A DNA stretch of 64,000 bases from Streptococcus sanguinis (GTDB taxonomy: Bacteria; Bacillota; Bacilli; Lactobacillales; Streptococcaceae). Positions 44,683 to 53,616 of the stretch are shown in pieces. Each line of letters opens with the position of its first letter. Position 1 is the stretch's first letter. The notes beneath the pieces were generated by a model. The model did not search any database. It was not told the origin of the DNA and saw only the letters and a list, made by a program, of their open reading frames with translations. Position numbers and translations under genes: made by a program. The stretch spans positions 62,001 through 126,000 of the forward strand of contig NZ_JAKUVC010000009.1 in NCBI RefSeq assembly GCF_026781265.1, in the 5' to 3' direction.

Positions 44683-46230
44683 ATGCATGATACAACGGAA
44701 GAAAAAGTTTTAGAGGTTTCAGAGGAGCAGCTAACTAGGGCTGAAAGGTCTGAGCAAAAAATTACCAAGCCAGAGCCAACGCCCTATTTTTTGACCCTCT
44801 TGTGCAGTTTGGCTATCAGCCTACTGAGTGTGGTCAATCCTTTTTTGACCAATCTAGCAACGAATTTACAAAGCCAGAATCTCTATACCGGTTGGGCCAT
44901 GGCTCAGGGGCAGGTGCCTTATTCGCAAATATATGGAACCAGTGGCCTGCTTTACTATCTGATGGCTTGGACCAGCAGCCTGGCTTTTGGCCAGCTTTTG
45001 TGGATTGTCTTTCAGACGCTGGCTCTGTGGCTAGCTGGACTTTTCCTGCACAAGACCTTGGTGCTCTTACAGCCTAAACAGGATTTATCGCGCAGCCTCC
45101 TGCTGCTCTTTTACCTGCTAGTCTTTGCTCTTGGATTTGGCGGTCTTTATTCTAGTATTTTTGTTCTGCCCTTTATTTTTTGGAATCTATCTTTTTTGGT
45201 GCGCTATCTGCAGGATTCAATCAAGGATGAAAAGTTCATTATCTATGGAGCTTTTGGAGCTCTTGCTTTTATGATTGATCCGGTTTCCAGCCTAGTCTTC
45301 TACTCTTTGACTGCTCTGGTACTTGTGGTCTACAATATCGCAGCCAAGCGTGCGGCTCGAGGCTTCTATCAGCTTTTAGCTGGTCTCTTTGGCTTCTCAG
45401 TGATTTTTTATCCTATCGGCTACTTTACTGTTGCCAATCAAACCTTTGGCCAGGCAATCAGTCAGGTGACCTATGCTTGGGATTCCATCAGCTTGATTGG
45501 CAGTCATAGTATTTCTAATTTGGTTTATTATGGCTTGCTGACGGTCGGTCTAGGTTTTATTTCTGCTTTGGGTGCCAATCTCTTTTCAAGAGAAAAGGGG
45601 CAAGCAACCAGCCTGCGCGTCTTGCGCTTTATCGGTCTGCTAGGGCTCTTCATTACTGTCTTTGCGGCTTTTATCCTGCCAGATCAAGGCAGTTATCAAC
45701 TGCTTCCGGCCCTGCCTTTTGCTATGATTCTTTTTGCTTTGTGGTTCAATAAAGGCAAGCAGCAGGTACCGGGGCGTCACCGCCGGGATCGCCGTCGTCC
45801 TACGATGTGGACTTCCTATCTCTCAGGCCAGTTCTTTCTGCCGCTCCTAGCCATCTTTTATCTGATTGGCTATCCTTTGGTGAATGAGTATATCCTTTCC
45901 AGCGGTGTATCTGCTGAAAGAAGTGAAGCGGCTCAGTATATTAAGGAAAAGACTAAGGATGGGGATACTATCTATGCCTGGGATACCTCGGCTAGTCTGT
46001 ATCAGAAGAGCAGCCGCCTATCTGCTGTCTCTCTCTTGACTCCAACTTTGTATGTGGGAACGGCTGAAAATCGTTTGGGTCTTCAGAAGGGACTTGAAAA
46101 CAGCCAGCCCAAGTATATTTTGGTTAACAATGATGTCAAATTGCTGTCAGATGTGAAGCAGCTAATTTCCCAAAATTACAAGGAAGCTGACCTCAAACTC
46201 GACCATTTCAAGCTTTATCAACTCAAGTAG
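44683..46230 (+). CDS. Polytopic membrane protein, GT-C glycosyltransferase-like
   Basis: 515 residues from ATG 44683 (AAGGAG 9 nt upstream). An acidic N-terminal 30 residues, about ten to eleven transmembrane helices from residue 35 to about 415, and a C-terminal extracytoplasmic domain (about 420-515) ending LKLDHFKLYQLK. YTGWAMAQGQVPYSQIYGTSG after the first helix resembles the first loop of GT-C (dolichyl-phosphate mannosyltransferase-like) enzymes. The RHRRDRRRP loop is very basic. Substrate unknown. Its own -10 TGATATACT is at 44642-44650; the candidate competence promoter upstream may also drive it. Confidence 0.8.
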   Translation: MHDTTEEKVLEVSEEQLTRAERSEQKITKPEPTPYFLTLLCSLAISLLSVVNPFLTNLATNLQSQNLYTGWAMAQGQVPYSQIYGTSGLLYYLMAWTSSLAFGQLLWIVFQTLALWLAGLFLHKTLVLLQPKQDLSRSLLLLFYLLVFALGFGGLYSSIFVLPFIFWNLSFLVRYLQDSIKDEKFIIYGAFGALAFMIDPVSSLVFYSLTALVLVVYNIAAKRAARGFYQLLAGLFGFSVIFYPIGYFTVANQTFGQAISQVTYAWDSISLIGSHSISNLVYYGLLTVGLGFISALGANLFSREKGQATSLRVLRFIGLLGLFITVFAAFILPDQGSYQLLPALPFAMILFALWFNKGKQQVPGRHRRDRRRPTMWTSYLSGQFFLPLLAIFYLIGYPLVNEYILSSGVSAERSEAAQYIKEKTKDGDTIYAWDTSASLYQKSSRLSAVSLLTPTLYVGTAENRLGLQKGLENSQPKYILVNNDVKLLSDVKQLISQNYKEADLKLDHFKLYQLK

Positions 46231-46235
46231 TAAAA

Positions 46236-46292
46236 AATCAATATGTTGTGTCTAAAGTTAAAAATTAACTTTTTTGCCACAATATATTGATT
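46236..46292 (+). promoter_or_regulatory. Paired NrdR boxes within a long hairpin
   Basis: Two NrdR-like 16-mers: AATCAATATGTTGTGT (46236-46251) and CCACAATATATTGATT (46277-46292), centres 41 bp apart (about four helical turns). The second overlaps the -35 TTGATT of nrdD. The boxes are mutual inverted repeats and, with the inner AAAGTTAA/TTAACTTT, form a continuous hairpin that may also terminate the upstream gene. Confidence 0.8.
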
Positions 46293-46314
46293 TTTAATTT
46301 TAACGTGCTATAAT
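46287..46314 (+). promoter_or_regulatory. nrdD promoter
   Basis: TTGATT (46287-46292), 16-nt spacer ending TGC, TATAAT (46309-46314). A leader of about 130 nt follows, without an evident gene. Confidence 0.7.
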
Positions 46315-46448
46315 GAGTCTTGTATCGACTTATTTAAAAAATACTGTTCTTTGGATGAAGAGCTATCGGAGAATTCCTAGAAATACCTCCCTAGCTATCT
46401 GGTCTGAAGAGGCTTTATTTGTCCTAAGGGCAGGAAAAGGAAGTGTTC

Positions 46449-48647
46449 ATGATGATTTTAAGGGAAGAGAAGTTTGAAACTGCTCCAGCGATTTATGTGG
46501 AGAAGCGGGATGGCCGCAGGGTGGCTTTTGATGTGTCAAAGATCTATAAGGCTATGGTGCGGGCAGCTCAGGAAGTCGGTCCGCTGAATCCGATGCTGGA
46601 AGCCAAGCTAGAAGCTATCACAGACCGCATTGTTGCAGAAATTAGCAGTCGCTTCGCTAAGTATGTCAAAATATATGAGATTCAGAATATCGTTGAGCAT
46701 GAGCTTTTAAATGCCAAGGAATATGCCATTGCGGAGAACTACATCACTTACCGCACCCAACGGGATTTTGAGCGCTCAAAAGCGACAGACATCAACTTTA
46801 CTATTGACAAGCTCCTTAACAAAGATCGTACGGTGGTTAACGAGAATGCCAATAAGGACAGTGATGTTTTCAATACCCAACGGGATTTGACAGCCGGGAT
46901 TGTCGGCAAATCCATTGGGCTTAAGATGCTGCCGCCTCATGTGGCCAACGCCCACCAGAAGGGGGACATCCACTACCATGATTTGGACTACAGCCCTTAT
47001 ACACCGATGACGAACTGCTGTCTGATTGACTTTGACGGCATGCTGAAAAATGGCTTCAAGATTGGGAATGCAGAAGTAGAGAGTCCCAAGTCTATCCAGA
47101 CTGCGACAGCGCAAATCTCACAGATTATTGCCAATGTAGCTTCCAGCCAGTATGGAGGTTGCTCAGCGGACCGAATTGACGAAGTCTTGGCGCCCTATGC
47201 TAAGCTTAATCACCAAAAGCATCTCAAGGATGCGGAGCAATGGGTTTTGCCGGATAAGCAGGAAGAATACGCCTGGGCGAAGACCAAGAAAGACATCTAC
47301 GATGCCATGCAGTCGCTGGAGTATGAGATTAATACCCTCTTTACCTCTAATGGTCAGACTCCTTTTACTTCGCTGGGCTTTGGTCTGGGCACCAATCGTT
47401 TTGAGCGGGAAATTCAGAAGGCCATTCTCAATATCCGTATCAAGGGACTGGGAAGCGAGCACCGCACAGCAATTTTCCCTAAGCTGATTTTCACCCTGAA
47501 GCGTGGGCTCAATCTCGAGCCGGGAACGCCGAACTACGATATCAAAGAACTGGCTCTGGAGTGTGCCACTAAGCGCATGTATCCAGATGTCCTTTCCTAT
47601 GACAAGATTATCGACTTGACTGGATCGTTCAAGGTGCCGATGGGCTGCCGTTCTTTCCTGCAAGGCTGGAAGGATGAAAATGGCCAGGAAGTCAACTCTG
47701 GCCGTATTAATCTGGGTGTCGTTACTGTCAATCTGCCGCGGATTGCGCTTGAGTCCGAGGGGGATTTAGATAAATTCTGGGAACTTTTTAACGAGCGGAT
47801 GAATATCGCTGAAGATGCTTTGGTCTACCGGGTGGAGCGGACCAAAGAAGCCAGTCCAGCCAATGCGCCGATTCTTTATCAGTATGGGGCTTTTGGCCAA
47901 CGCTTGGGCAAGTATGATCAGGTAGACCAGCTCTTTACTCACCGTCGTGCAACGGTTTCCCTAGGTTATATCGGTCTGTATGAAGTGGCAGCAGTCTTTT
48001 ACGGCGGCGACTGGGAGACCAATCCTGAAGCCAAGGACTTTACGGTTGCTATTGTCAAAGATATGAAGCGCCGGGTGCAAGAGTGGTCAGATCAGTATGA
48101 TTATCATTTTTCTGTCTACTCGACGCCATCTGAAAGTCTGACCGACCGTTTCTGTCGCTTGGATACAGAGAAGTTTGGGGTTGTTCCGGATATTACTGAC
48201 AAGGAATACTATACTAACTCCTTCCACTACGATGTGCGCAAGAATCCAACGCCATTTGAAAAGCTGGACTTTGAGAAGATTTATCCTGAAGTGGGTGCTT
48301 CAGGCGGCTTTATTCACTACTGTGAATATCCTGTGCTGCAGCAAAATCCAAAGGCACTGGAAGCAGTTTGGGACTATGCCTATGATCGGGTCGGCTATCT
48401 GGGAACCAATACACCGATTGACCGCTGTTACAAGTGTAACTTTGAGGGGGACTTCACGCCGACCGAGCGGGGCTTTACCTGTCCAAACTGCGGCAACAGC
48501 GATCCCAAGACGGTCGATGTGGTCAAGCGGACCTGCGGTTACTTAGGAAATCCTCAAGCCCGTCCGATGGTCAATGGCCGACACAAGGAAATATCAGCTC
48601 GGGTCAAGCACATGAATGGCTCGACTATTAAGTACGAAGGGAATTAA
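46449..48647 (+). CDS. nrdD: Anaerobic ribonucleoside-triphosphate reductase (class III)
   Basis: 732 residues from ATG 46449 (AAGGAAG ribosome binding site). N-terminal ATP-cone (VEKRDGRRVAFDVSKIYKAM), glycyl-radical core, zinc site CYKCNFEG..CPNCGNS (about 655-680) and the radical loop RTCGYLG with Gly697. Makes dNTPs without oxygen using formate. Operon continues with a small gene, two acetyltransferases and the activase nrdG. NrdR boxes lie over the promoter. Confidence 0.98.
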   Translation: MMILREEKFETAPAIYVEKRDGRRVAFDVSKIYKAMVRAAQEVGPLNPMLEAKLEAITDRIVAEISSRFAKYVKIYEIQNIVEHELLNAKEYAIAENYITYRTQRDFERSKATDINFTIDKLLNKDRTVVNENANKDSDVFNTQRDLTAGIVGKSIGLKMLPPHVANAHQKGDIHYHDLDYSPYTPMTNCCLIDFDGMLKNGFKIGNAEVESPKSIQTATAQISQIIANVASSQYGGCSADRIDEVLAPYAKLNHQKHLKDAEQWVLPDKQEEYAWAKTKKDIYDAMQSLEYEINTLFTSNGQTPFTSLGFGLGTNRFEREIQKAILNIRIKGLGSEHRTAIFPKLIFTLKRGLNLEPGTPNYDIKELALECATKRMYPDVLSYDKIIDLTGSFKVPMGCRSFLQGWKDENGQEVNSGRINLGVVTVNLPRIALESEGDLDKFWELFNERMNIAEDALVYRVERTKEASPANAPILYQYGAFGQRLGKYDQVDQLFTHRRATVSLGYIGLYEVAAVFYGGDWETNPEAKDFTVAIVKDMKRRVQEWSDQYDYHFSVYSTPSESLTDRFCRLDTEKFGVVPDITDKEYYTNSFHYDVRKNPTPFEKLDFEKIYPEVGASGGFIHYCEYPVLQQNPKALEAVWDYAYDRVGYLGTNTPIDRCYKCNFEGDFTPTERGFTCPNCGNSDPKTVDVVKRTCGYLGNPQARPMVNGRHKEISARVKHMNGSTIKYEGN

Positions 48648-48648
48648 G

Positions 48649-48789
48649 ATGGGAAAGTATCAATTGGACGACAAAGGAAAGGCTCAGGTGCAGCGTTTCC
48701 ATGAAAAACATTCGCAGGGAGGCAGCGGCAAAAAAGAACGATTGGCCAAACTGCGTCAGCAATTTTTAGAAAAGAACAAGAAACAATAG
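48649..48789 (+). CDS. Conserved small basic protein in the nrdD-nrdG operon (46 residues)
   Basis: Start ATG 48649, one base after the nrdD stop codon, stop TAG 48787-48789. The peptide is very charged (KYQLDDKGKAQVQRFHEKH.., then KKERLAKLRQQFLEKNKKQ), with a Gly/Ser hinge and no membrane segment. The same position in pneumococcus carries a short hypothetical gene, as I recall. Possibly helps NrdD or binds nucleic acid; function unknown. Confidence 0.75.
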   Translation: MGKYQLDDKGKAQVQRFHEKHSQGGSGKKERLAKLRQQFLEKNKKQ

Positions 48790-48841
48790 AAGTCAGAGTG
48801 GGGCGCAAGGCGGTCTCACTCTCTTCGTATCAGGAGGAAGT

Positions 48842-49339
48842 ATGGAACTGAGACGACCGAAGCTAGAAGAAAAGGAAAAGATTTTAGAGATGCTGGCTGA
48901 CTTTGAAGCAGCTGGCAGCCGGCAGGACGGCTTCTTTGGCGGAGCGGATTTTGCCTATGAGGACTGGCTGGAGACGATTCAGCTAGCTGAGGCAGGTCTA
49001 GGCTTGCCGCAAGGTTTTGTGCCTTACATCCAACTAATCTCTTTTGCTGCGGATGGTCAGGCTGTGGGTTTTCTCAATCTGCGCTTGCGGCTCAATGACT
49101 ATTTGCTCCAAGAAGGCGGGCATATCGGTTACAGTATTCGTCCGTCTGCGCGTGGGCAAGGATTGGCCAAAGAGCAGCTGCGACAAGGCTTGCAAGTAGC
49201 CAAAAGTAAAAATATTAGACAAGTCCTAGTGACTTGCGATAGTGACAATGCTGCCAGTCGAGCAGTGATTCTGGCTAATGGCGGAGCTTTAGAGGATGTT
49301 CGAGGCGGGAAAGAGCGTTATTGGATTGATATAGATTGA
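48842..49339 (+). CDS. GNAT acetyltransferase (nrd operon copy 1)
   Basis: 165 residues. GNAT fold with acetyl-CoA loop GHIGYSIRPSARGQGLAKEQL (about residues 98-118) and VTCDSDNAASRAVILANGG (about 131-149), the latter typical of this family. The acceptor is unknown. Conserved between nrdD and nrdG in mitis-group streptococci, as I recall. Ribosome binding site CAGGAGGAAG. It is clearly homologous to the next gene, and the two overlap in function if not in substrate. Confidence 0.92.
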   Translation: MELRRPKLEEKEKILEMLADFEAAGSRQDGFFGGADFAYEDWLETIQLAEAGLGLPQGFVPYIQLISFAADGQAVGFLNLRLRLNDYLLQEGGHIGYSIRPSARGQGLAKEQLRQGLQVAKSKNIRQVLVTCDSDNAASRAVILANGGALEDVRGGKERYWIDID

Positions 49340-49348
49340 GGAAAGCCT

Positions 49349-49867
49349 ATGAAGTTACGACGACCAACTTTGGAAAATAAAGACGCGATTTTAGAGGTGA
49401 TTGCGGAGTTCGATGCAGCAAAATCCTATATGCACGGTGGCATGGGCTCCACTTGGAAACGAGCAAAGGATTATGAGGATTGGTTAAAAATTGTAGAGCA
49501 GCAGGAGGATGCTGCTAATTTGCCAGCAGGCTGGGTTGCTGCCATTCAATTTTTATCCTTTGATGAGACCGGCTTGCCTCTGGGCTTTTTAGCTCTGCGC
49601 TTGTCTTTGAATGACAAATTATTTGTGGAGGGCGGGCATATTGGCTATTCCATCCGCCCCAGTCAACGCAGAAAGGGCTTGGCTAAGTTGCAGCTAAAGC
49701 TAGGGCTAGCAGAAGCTAGAAAGCAAGGATTAGAACGAGTGCTGATTACCTGCGATGAAGACAACGAAGCCAGCCGCCGCACCATTCTCTCTGCTGGCGG
49801 TGTTTATGAAAATACAATCGACAGAAGTCAGCGCTACTGGATAGAGCTAGATGGGGAGGTGTCATGA
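49349..49867 (+). CDS. GNAT acetyltransferase (nrd operon copy 2)
   Basis: 172 residues, tandem paralogue of the preceding gene: both begin with (E/K)LRRPxLExK and carry GHIGYSIRPS(A/Q)R and (V/I)TCD(S/E)DN(A/E)ASRxxIL. Here the acetyl-CoA loop reads GYSIRPSQRRKGLAKLQL. The copies differ in the substrate-side segment (residues 30-55), which in this one includes GGMGSTWKRAKDYEDW. Ends overlapping nrdG by 4 nt. Confidence 0.92.
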   Translation: MKLRRPTLENKDAILEVIAEFDAAKSYMHGGMGSTWKRAKDYEDWLKIVEQQEDAANLPAGWVAAIQFLSFDETGLPLGFLALRLSLNDKLFVEGGHIGYSIRPSQRRKGLAKLQLKLGLAEARKQGLERVLITCDEDNEASRRTILSAGGVYENTIDRSQRYWIELDGEVS

Positions 49868-50463
49868 ACAATCCCAAACCTCAAGAATGGAAAAGTGAGG
49901 AGCTGAGTAAAGGGCGAATCATTGACTATAAGGCCTTTAACTTTGTGGATGGCGAAGGTGTACGCAACTCCCTCTATGTCAGTGGCTGTATGTTTCACTG
50001 TGAGGGCTGCTATAATGCAGCAACCTGGTCCTTCAACGCTGGCATTCCCTATACCCAAGAGTTGGAGGAGCAGATTATGAAAGACTTGGCGGAGCCTTAT
50101 GTGCAGGGACTGACCCTCCTAGGCGGCGAGCCTTTTATCAATACAGGTATTCTCCTGCCCTTGGTCAAGCGGATTCGGAGAGAGTTGCCGGACAAGGATA
50201 TCTGGTCTTGGACGGGCTACACCTGGGAGGAGATGATGCTGGAAACGGAGGATAAGCTGGAGCTGCTGAGTTTGATTGACATTCTAGTGGACGGTCGTTT
50301 TGACCTTACCAAGAAGAATCTCATGCTACAGTTCCGCGGCTCTTCTAATCAACGCATCATTGATGTGCAGAAGTCCCTTGAGGCAGGCCAGGTAGTCATC
50401 TGGGACAAGCTTAATGATGGCCTCCAGGCCTATGAGCAAGTTGACAGAGATAAGATGCTTTAA
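49864..50463 (+). CDS. nrdG: Anaerobic ribonucleotide reductase activase
   Basis: 199 residues, radical SAM enzyme. The 4Fe-4S cluster ligands are C42, C46 and C49 in GCMFHCEGCYN (CX3CX2C), and LTLLGGEPF contacts SAM. It installs the glycyl radical on NrdD. Last gene of the nrd operon, with ATGA overlap to the acetyltransferase upstream and a terminator 23 nt downstream. Confidence 0.97.
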   Translation: MNNPKPQEWKSEELSKGRIIDYKAFNFVDGEGVRNSLYVSGCMFHCEGCYNAATWSFNAGIPYTQELEEQIMKDLAEPYVQGLTLLGGEPFINTGILLPLVKRIRRELPDKDIWSWTGYTWEEMMLETEDKLELLSLIDILVDGRFDLTKKNLMLQFRGSSNQRIIDVQKSLEAGQVVIWDKLNDGLQAYEQVDRDKML

Positions 50464-50485
50464 AAAACAAGCAAAATACTGATAT

Positions 50486-50508
50486 AAAAGAGGCTTCACC
50501 TCTTTTTC
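50486..50508 (+). terminator. Terminator of the nrd operon
   Basis: AAAGAGG (50487-50493) / CCTCTTT (50499-50505), 5-nt loop, T-run. Confidence 0.88.
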
Positions 50509-50612
50509 TGTTGCCAAAAACAGTATAAAATATCGGTTTTTCGAGAAGGGAGAAGGAATTTACTGAAAATTAATACAGACTGTCCTTTTTTGTCAACAAA
50601 ATTTGAAAAAAA

Positions 50613-50636
50613 CTAAAATATTTTTAAATATTTTAG
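50613..50636 (+). promoter_or_regulatory. Perfect 11-bp palindrome upstream of the cps promoter
   Basis: CTAAAATATTT and AAATATTTTAG are perfect complements separated by TT, ending about 20 nt before the cps -10. All A/T except the terminal C and G. It covers the -35 region and may be an operator. Confidence 0.5.
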
Positions 50637-50654
50637 TGTATCATAATGCATTTA

Positions 50655-50663
50655 TGATATAAT
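50655..50663 (+). promoter_or_regulatory. cps locus promoter (extended -10)
   Basis: TGATATAAT at 50655-50663, with the upstream region rich in A-tracts, 39 nt before cpsA. Confidence 0.7.
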
Positions 50664-50702
50664 AAAATGTATTTATATCTCAGGGGAGAAAAAGGGAGAA
50701 TT

Positions 50703-52175
50703 ATGAATCATCATAGGAGAAATGTGCCTGCTTCTAAAAAGGGGAAGAAGCTTAGGCTCTTTAATGTAGCTTTACTGACATTGGTAAGCTTGGTTTCAGG
50801 TTTGCTTGTTTTTTCTATATTTAAAAATAATGTTCTGGCGTTTCATCACCTGAACCTTATTTTGTCTGCTCTTTTGGCGGCTGTTATTTTACTGGCAGCC
50901 TTCTTTATATGGAAAAATAAGTTCAAAGTCCTGACAACCTTACTTTTGCTTGTGACCTTACTGGTATCCTCAGGAGCTATGTACGGGGTCAAGGAGCTGA
51001 TGGACTTGTCTAGAGGTGTGAACTCCACTTCAAATTACTCTGAAATTGAAATGGCAGTTTATGTCCGGGCAGACAGCGATAAATCAGATGTGACGCAACT
51101 GAAGAAGCTGACAGCTCCGACTGAAAATGGAGACAAGGACAATGTAACGGCTCTTCTGGACCACATCAAGAAGACTAAAAAGACAGAACTCACTGTAGAA
51201 AACAGCTCGTCTTATATCGCAGCCTACAATGCCCTCACCAATCAAGAGACCGAGGCCATTGCCCTCAATAGCTCGTTTGGAGACATGCTGGCTTCTCACG
51301 ATGCTGATTATGCTTCAAAGATAAAGAAAATCTATACTTATAAAATCACTCGTCAAGTAGAGACCGGCAAGCGCAGGGATGATGCCAATGCGGATGTCTT
51401 CAATATCTATGTCAGTGGTATTGACACTTATGGGTCTATCTCATCTGTCTCACGCTCAGATGTCAATATCATCATGACAGTTAATCGCAAGACCAAGAAA
51501 GTCCTCTTGACTACAACTCCTCGTGATTCTTATGTGGCGATTGCAGATGGAGGAGGCGGACAGATGGACAAGCTGACCCATGCTGGGATTTACGGAGTGG
51601 ATGCTTCTGTCCACACGCTGGAAAATCTTTACGGCATTGGCATTGACTACTATGTTCGTCTGAACTTCACTTCCTTCCTCAAGCTAGTAGACCTGCTGGG
51701 TGGGATTGATGTTGAAAATGACCAAGAATTTACCAGCCGACATGGTAATCATCATTTTCCAGTGGGGAAAGTCCATATGAACTCAGATCAGGCACTTGGC
51801 TTTGTTCGCGAGCGTTACTCCCTTCAGGGGGGCGACAATGACCGCGGGAAAAATCAAGAAAAGGTTATCGAAGCAGTCATTAAAAAGCTGACTTCAACCA
51901 GTGCTTTGAAGAACTACAATAAGATTATTTCCGGCTTGCAGGACTCTATCCAGACCAACATGGAGTTGCCTGTTCTTATGAATCTGGTCAATACCCAGCT
52001 GGAGTCAGGTGGAAGCTATCAAGTTCAGTCACAAGCCATCAGCGGAAACGGCCGTATGGATCTACCATCTTATGCTATGCCAGATTCCAATCTTTACATG
52101 ATGGAAATCCAGCCAGAAAGCCTTGATAATGCTAAGGCAGCGATTCAGCAGGTAATGGAAGGAAAAACACCATGA
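50703..52175 (+). CDS. cpsA: CpsA/Wzg, LytR-CpsA-Psr family polysaccharide ligase/regulator
   Basis: 490 residues from ATG 50703 (AAAGGGAG ribosome binding site). A basic N-terminus, three membrane helices (about 30-50, 55-75, 82-100), a capsule accessory domain, and the LCP domain (about residues 235-400) with VSGIDTYG.., [11 protein letters not shown] and the basic TTPRDSYV and GLVRER-like (GFVRERY) motifs that bind polyprenyl-pyrophosphate. Attaches the polysaccharide to peptidoglycan. First gene of the locus; overlaps cpsB by 4 nt. Confidence 0.95.
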   Translation: MNHHRRNVPASKKGKKLRLFNVALLTLVSLVSGLLVFSIFKNNVLAFHHLNLILSALLAAVILLAAFFIWKNKFKVLTTLLLLVTLLVSSGAMYGVKELMDLSRGVNSTSNYSEIEMAVYVRADSDKSDVTQLKKLTAPTENGDKDNVTALLDHIKKTKKTELTVENSSSYIAAYNALTNQETEAIALNSSFGDMLASHDADYASKIKKIYTYKITRQVETGKRRDDANADVFNIYVSGIDTYGSISSVSRSDVNIIMTVNRKTKKVLLTTTPRDSYVAIADGGGGQMDKLTHAGIYGVDASVHTLENLYGIGIDYYVRLNFTSFLKLVDLLGGIDVENDQEFTSRHGNHHFPVGKVHMNSDQALGFVRERYSLQGGDNDRGKNQEKVIEAVIKKLTSTSALKNYNKIISGLQDSIQTNMELPVLMNLVNTQLESGGSYQVQSQAISGNGRMDLPSYAMPDSNLYMMEIQPESLDNAKAAIQQVMEGKTP

Positions 52176-52903
52176 TTGACATCCATTCTCATATTATCTT
52201 TGATGTGGACGATGGTCCTAAGACCTTTGAGGATTCCAAAAAACTGCTGGAAGAAAGTTATCGACAGGGAGTTCGGACCATCATTTCTACCTCTCATCGC
52301 AGAAAGGGCATGTTTGAAACGCCTGAGGAGACCATTAGCGCTAACTTTAAAATGGTAAAAGAACTGGCAGAGCTTGTAGCGCCTGACTTGACGGTTCTCT
52401 ATGGGGCAGAGATTTACTATACCAGTGATGTGGCGGATAAGTTGGAAAAGGGGATTGTCCCCAGTCTAGCTGGTACACGCTATGTGCTGATTGAGTTTAG
52501 CATGGCAACGCCTTATAAAGACATCCATACAGGTCTAGCTCAGATTTTGCGGCTTGGCTTGACACCAGTCGTGGCTCATATTGAGCGCTATCACTGCCTG
52601 GAAAATGATGAAAAGAAGGTGCAGGAACTCATTAATATGGGCTGCTATACTCAGATTAATAGCTCCAGTGTTCTGAAGCCTAAGCTGCTTGGAGACTCGC
52701 ATAAATTTATGAAAAAACGGGCTCAGTTCTTTTTGGAGAGGGACTTGGTCCACTTTGTTGCCAGCGACATGCACAATCTAAGCCAGAGACCGCCCTTTAT
52801 GAAAGAGGCCTTTTACATCGTCGCTAAGAAATACGGTTCCCGCCGGGCAGAAGCCCTCTTTGGCGGCAACCAAGCATTATTATTGAAAAATGAATTGATT
52901 TAG
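52172..52903 (+). CDS. cpsB: CpsB/Wzh, PHP-type manganese-dependent tyrosine phosphatase
   Basis: 243 residues. Metal ligands DIHSH (H5, H7) and DVDDGP at the N-terminus, YGAEIY, VAHIERY and FVASDMHN, as in pneumococcal CpsB. Dephosphorylates the tyrosine-rich tail of CpsD and so tunes polymer length. Conserved order wzg-wzh-wzd-wze. Confidence 0.96.
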   Translation: MIDIHSHIIFDVDDGPKTFEDSKKLLEESYRQGVRTIISTSHRRKGMFETPEETISANFKMVKELAELVAPDLTVLYGAEIYYTSDVADKLEKGIVPSLAGTRYVLIEFSMATPYKDIHTGLAQILRLGLTPVVAHIERYHCLENDEKKVQELINMGCYTQINSSSVLKPKLLGDSHKFMKKRAQFFLERDLVHFVASDMHNLSQRPPFMKEAFYIVAKKYGSRRAEALFGGNQALLLKNELI

Positions 52904-52910
52904 GGGAAAA

Positions 52911-53606
52911 ATGGAAAAACAAGAAAAGCAAATCGTAGAAATCGATATTCTGTCCTTGCTGAGAGCCTTATGGTTGAAAAAGTTCACCATCGTATTGGGA
53001 GCTGTACTCTTTTCTTTGCTGGCTTTTGGCTACAGCGTCTTTATTGCTAAGAAAATGTATCAGAGCACCACACGCATCTATGTGGTTAGCCGTCAGAACG
53101 AAACGCAGGCAGCTTTGACCAATCAGGACCTGCAGGCGGGGGCTTACCTCGTTAAGGACTTTAAGGAAATTATTCTGTCACAGGCGGTTCTGTCACAGGC
53201 AATTAGTGAGTTGAAACTGCAAACTTCACCAAGAGAGCTGACGCGTCACATTACCGTTTCCGTTCCGGCGGATACTCGTATCGTTTCGATTACGGTTAAA
53301 GATGACAATCCAGAAGAAGCAGCTCGCATTGCCAATGCCTTTCGTAATATCGCCGCTGAGAAAATTATCGAGGTGACAAAAGTCCCTGATGTGACAACTT
53401 TGGAAGAAGCGACAGTCGCAGCAGAGCCGTCTTCACCTAATATTCGGCGTAATGTTATCTTAGGATTTTTAGGAGGCAGCGTCCTGATGTCGATCTTTAT
53501 TATCGCGGTAGAAATCTTGGACGATCGGGTGAAGAAGCCAGAAGACATTGAAGAAGTCATGGGCTTGACGCTGTTGGGCGTTATCCCAGATATGAACAGA
53601 ATGTAA
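52911..53606 (+). CDS. cpsC: CpsC/Wzd, polysaccharide co-polymerase membrane adaptor
   Basis: 231 residues: cytoplasmic N-terminal 28, transmembrane helix about 29-48 (FTIVLGAVLFSLLAFGYSVF), an extracytoplasmic domain, and a second helix about 182-203 (VILGFLGGSVLMSIFII), ending in a short cytoplasmic tail that activates CpsD. Wzz-type chain-length family. Followed by cpsD after 10 nt. Confidence 0.95.
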   Translation: MEKQEKQIVEIDILSLLRALWLKKFTIVLGAVLFSLLAFGYSVFIAKKMYQSTTRIYVVSRQNETQAALTNQDLQAGAYLVKDFKEIILSQAVLSQAISELKLQTSPRELTRHITVSVPADTRIVSITVKDDNPEEAARIANAFRNIAAEKIIEVTKVPDVTTLEEATVAAEPSSPNIRRNVILGFLGGSVLMSIFIIAVEILDDRVKKPEDIEEVMGLTLLGVIPDMNRM

Positions 53607-53616
53607 GGGAGAGAAA

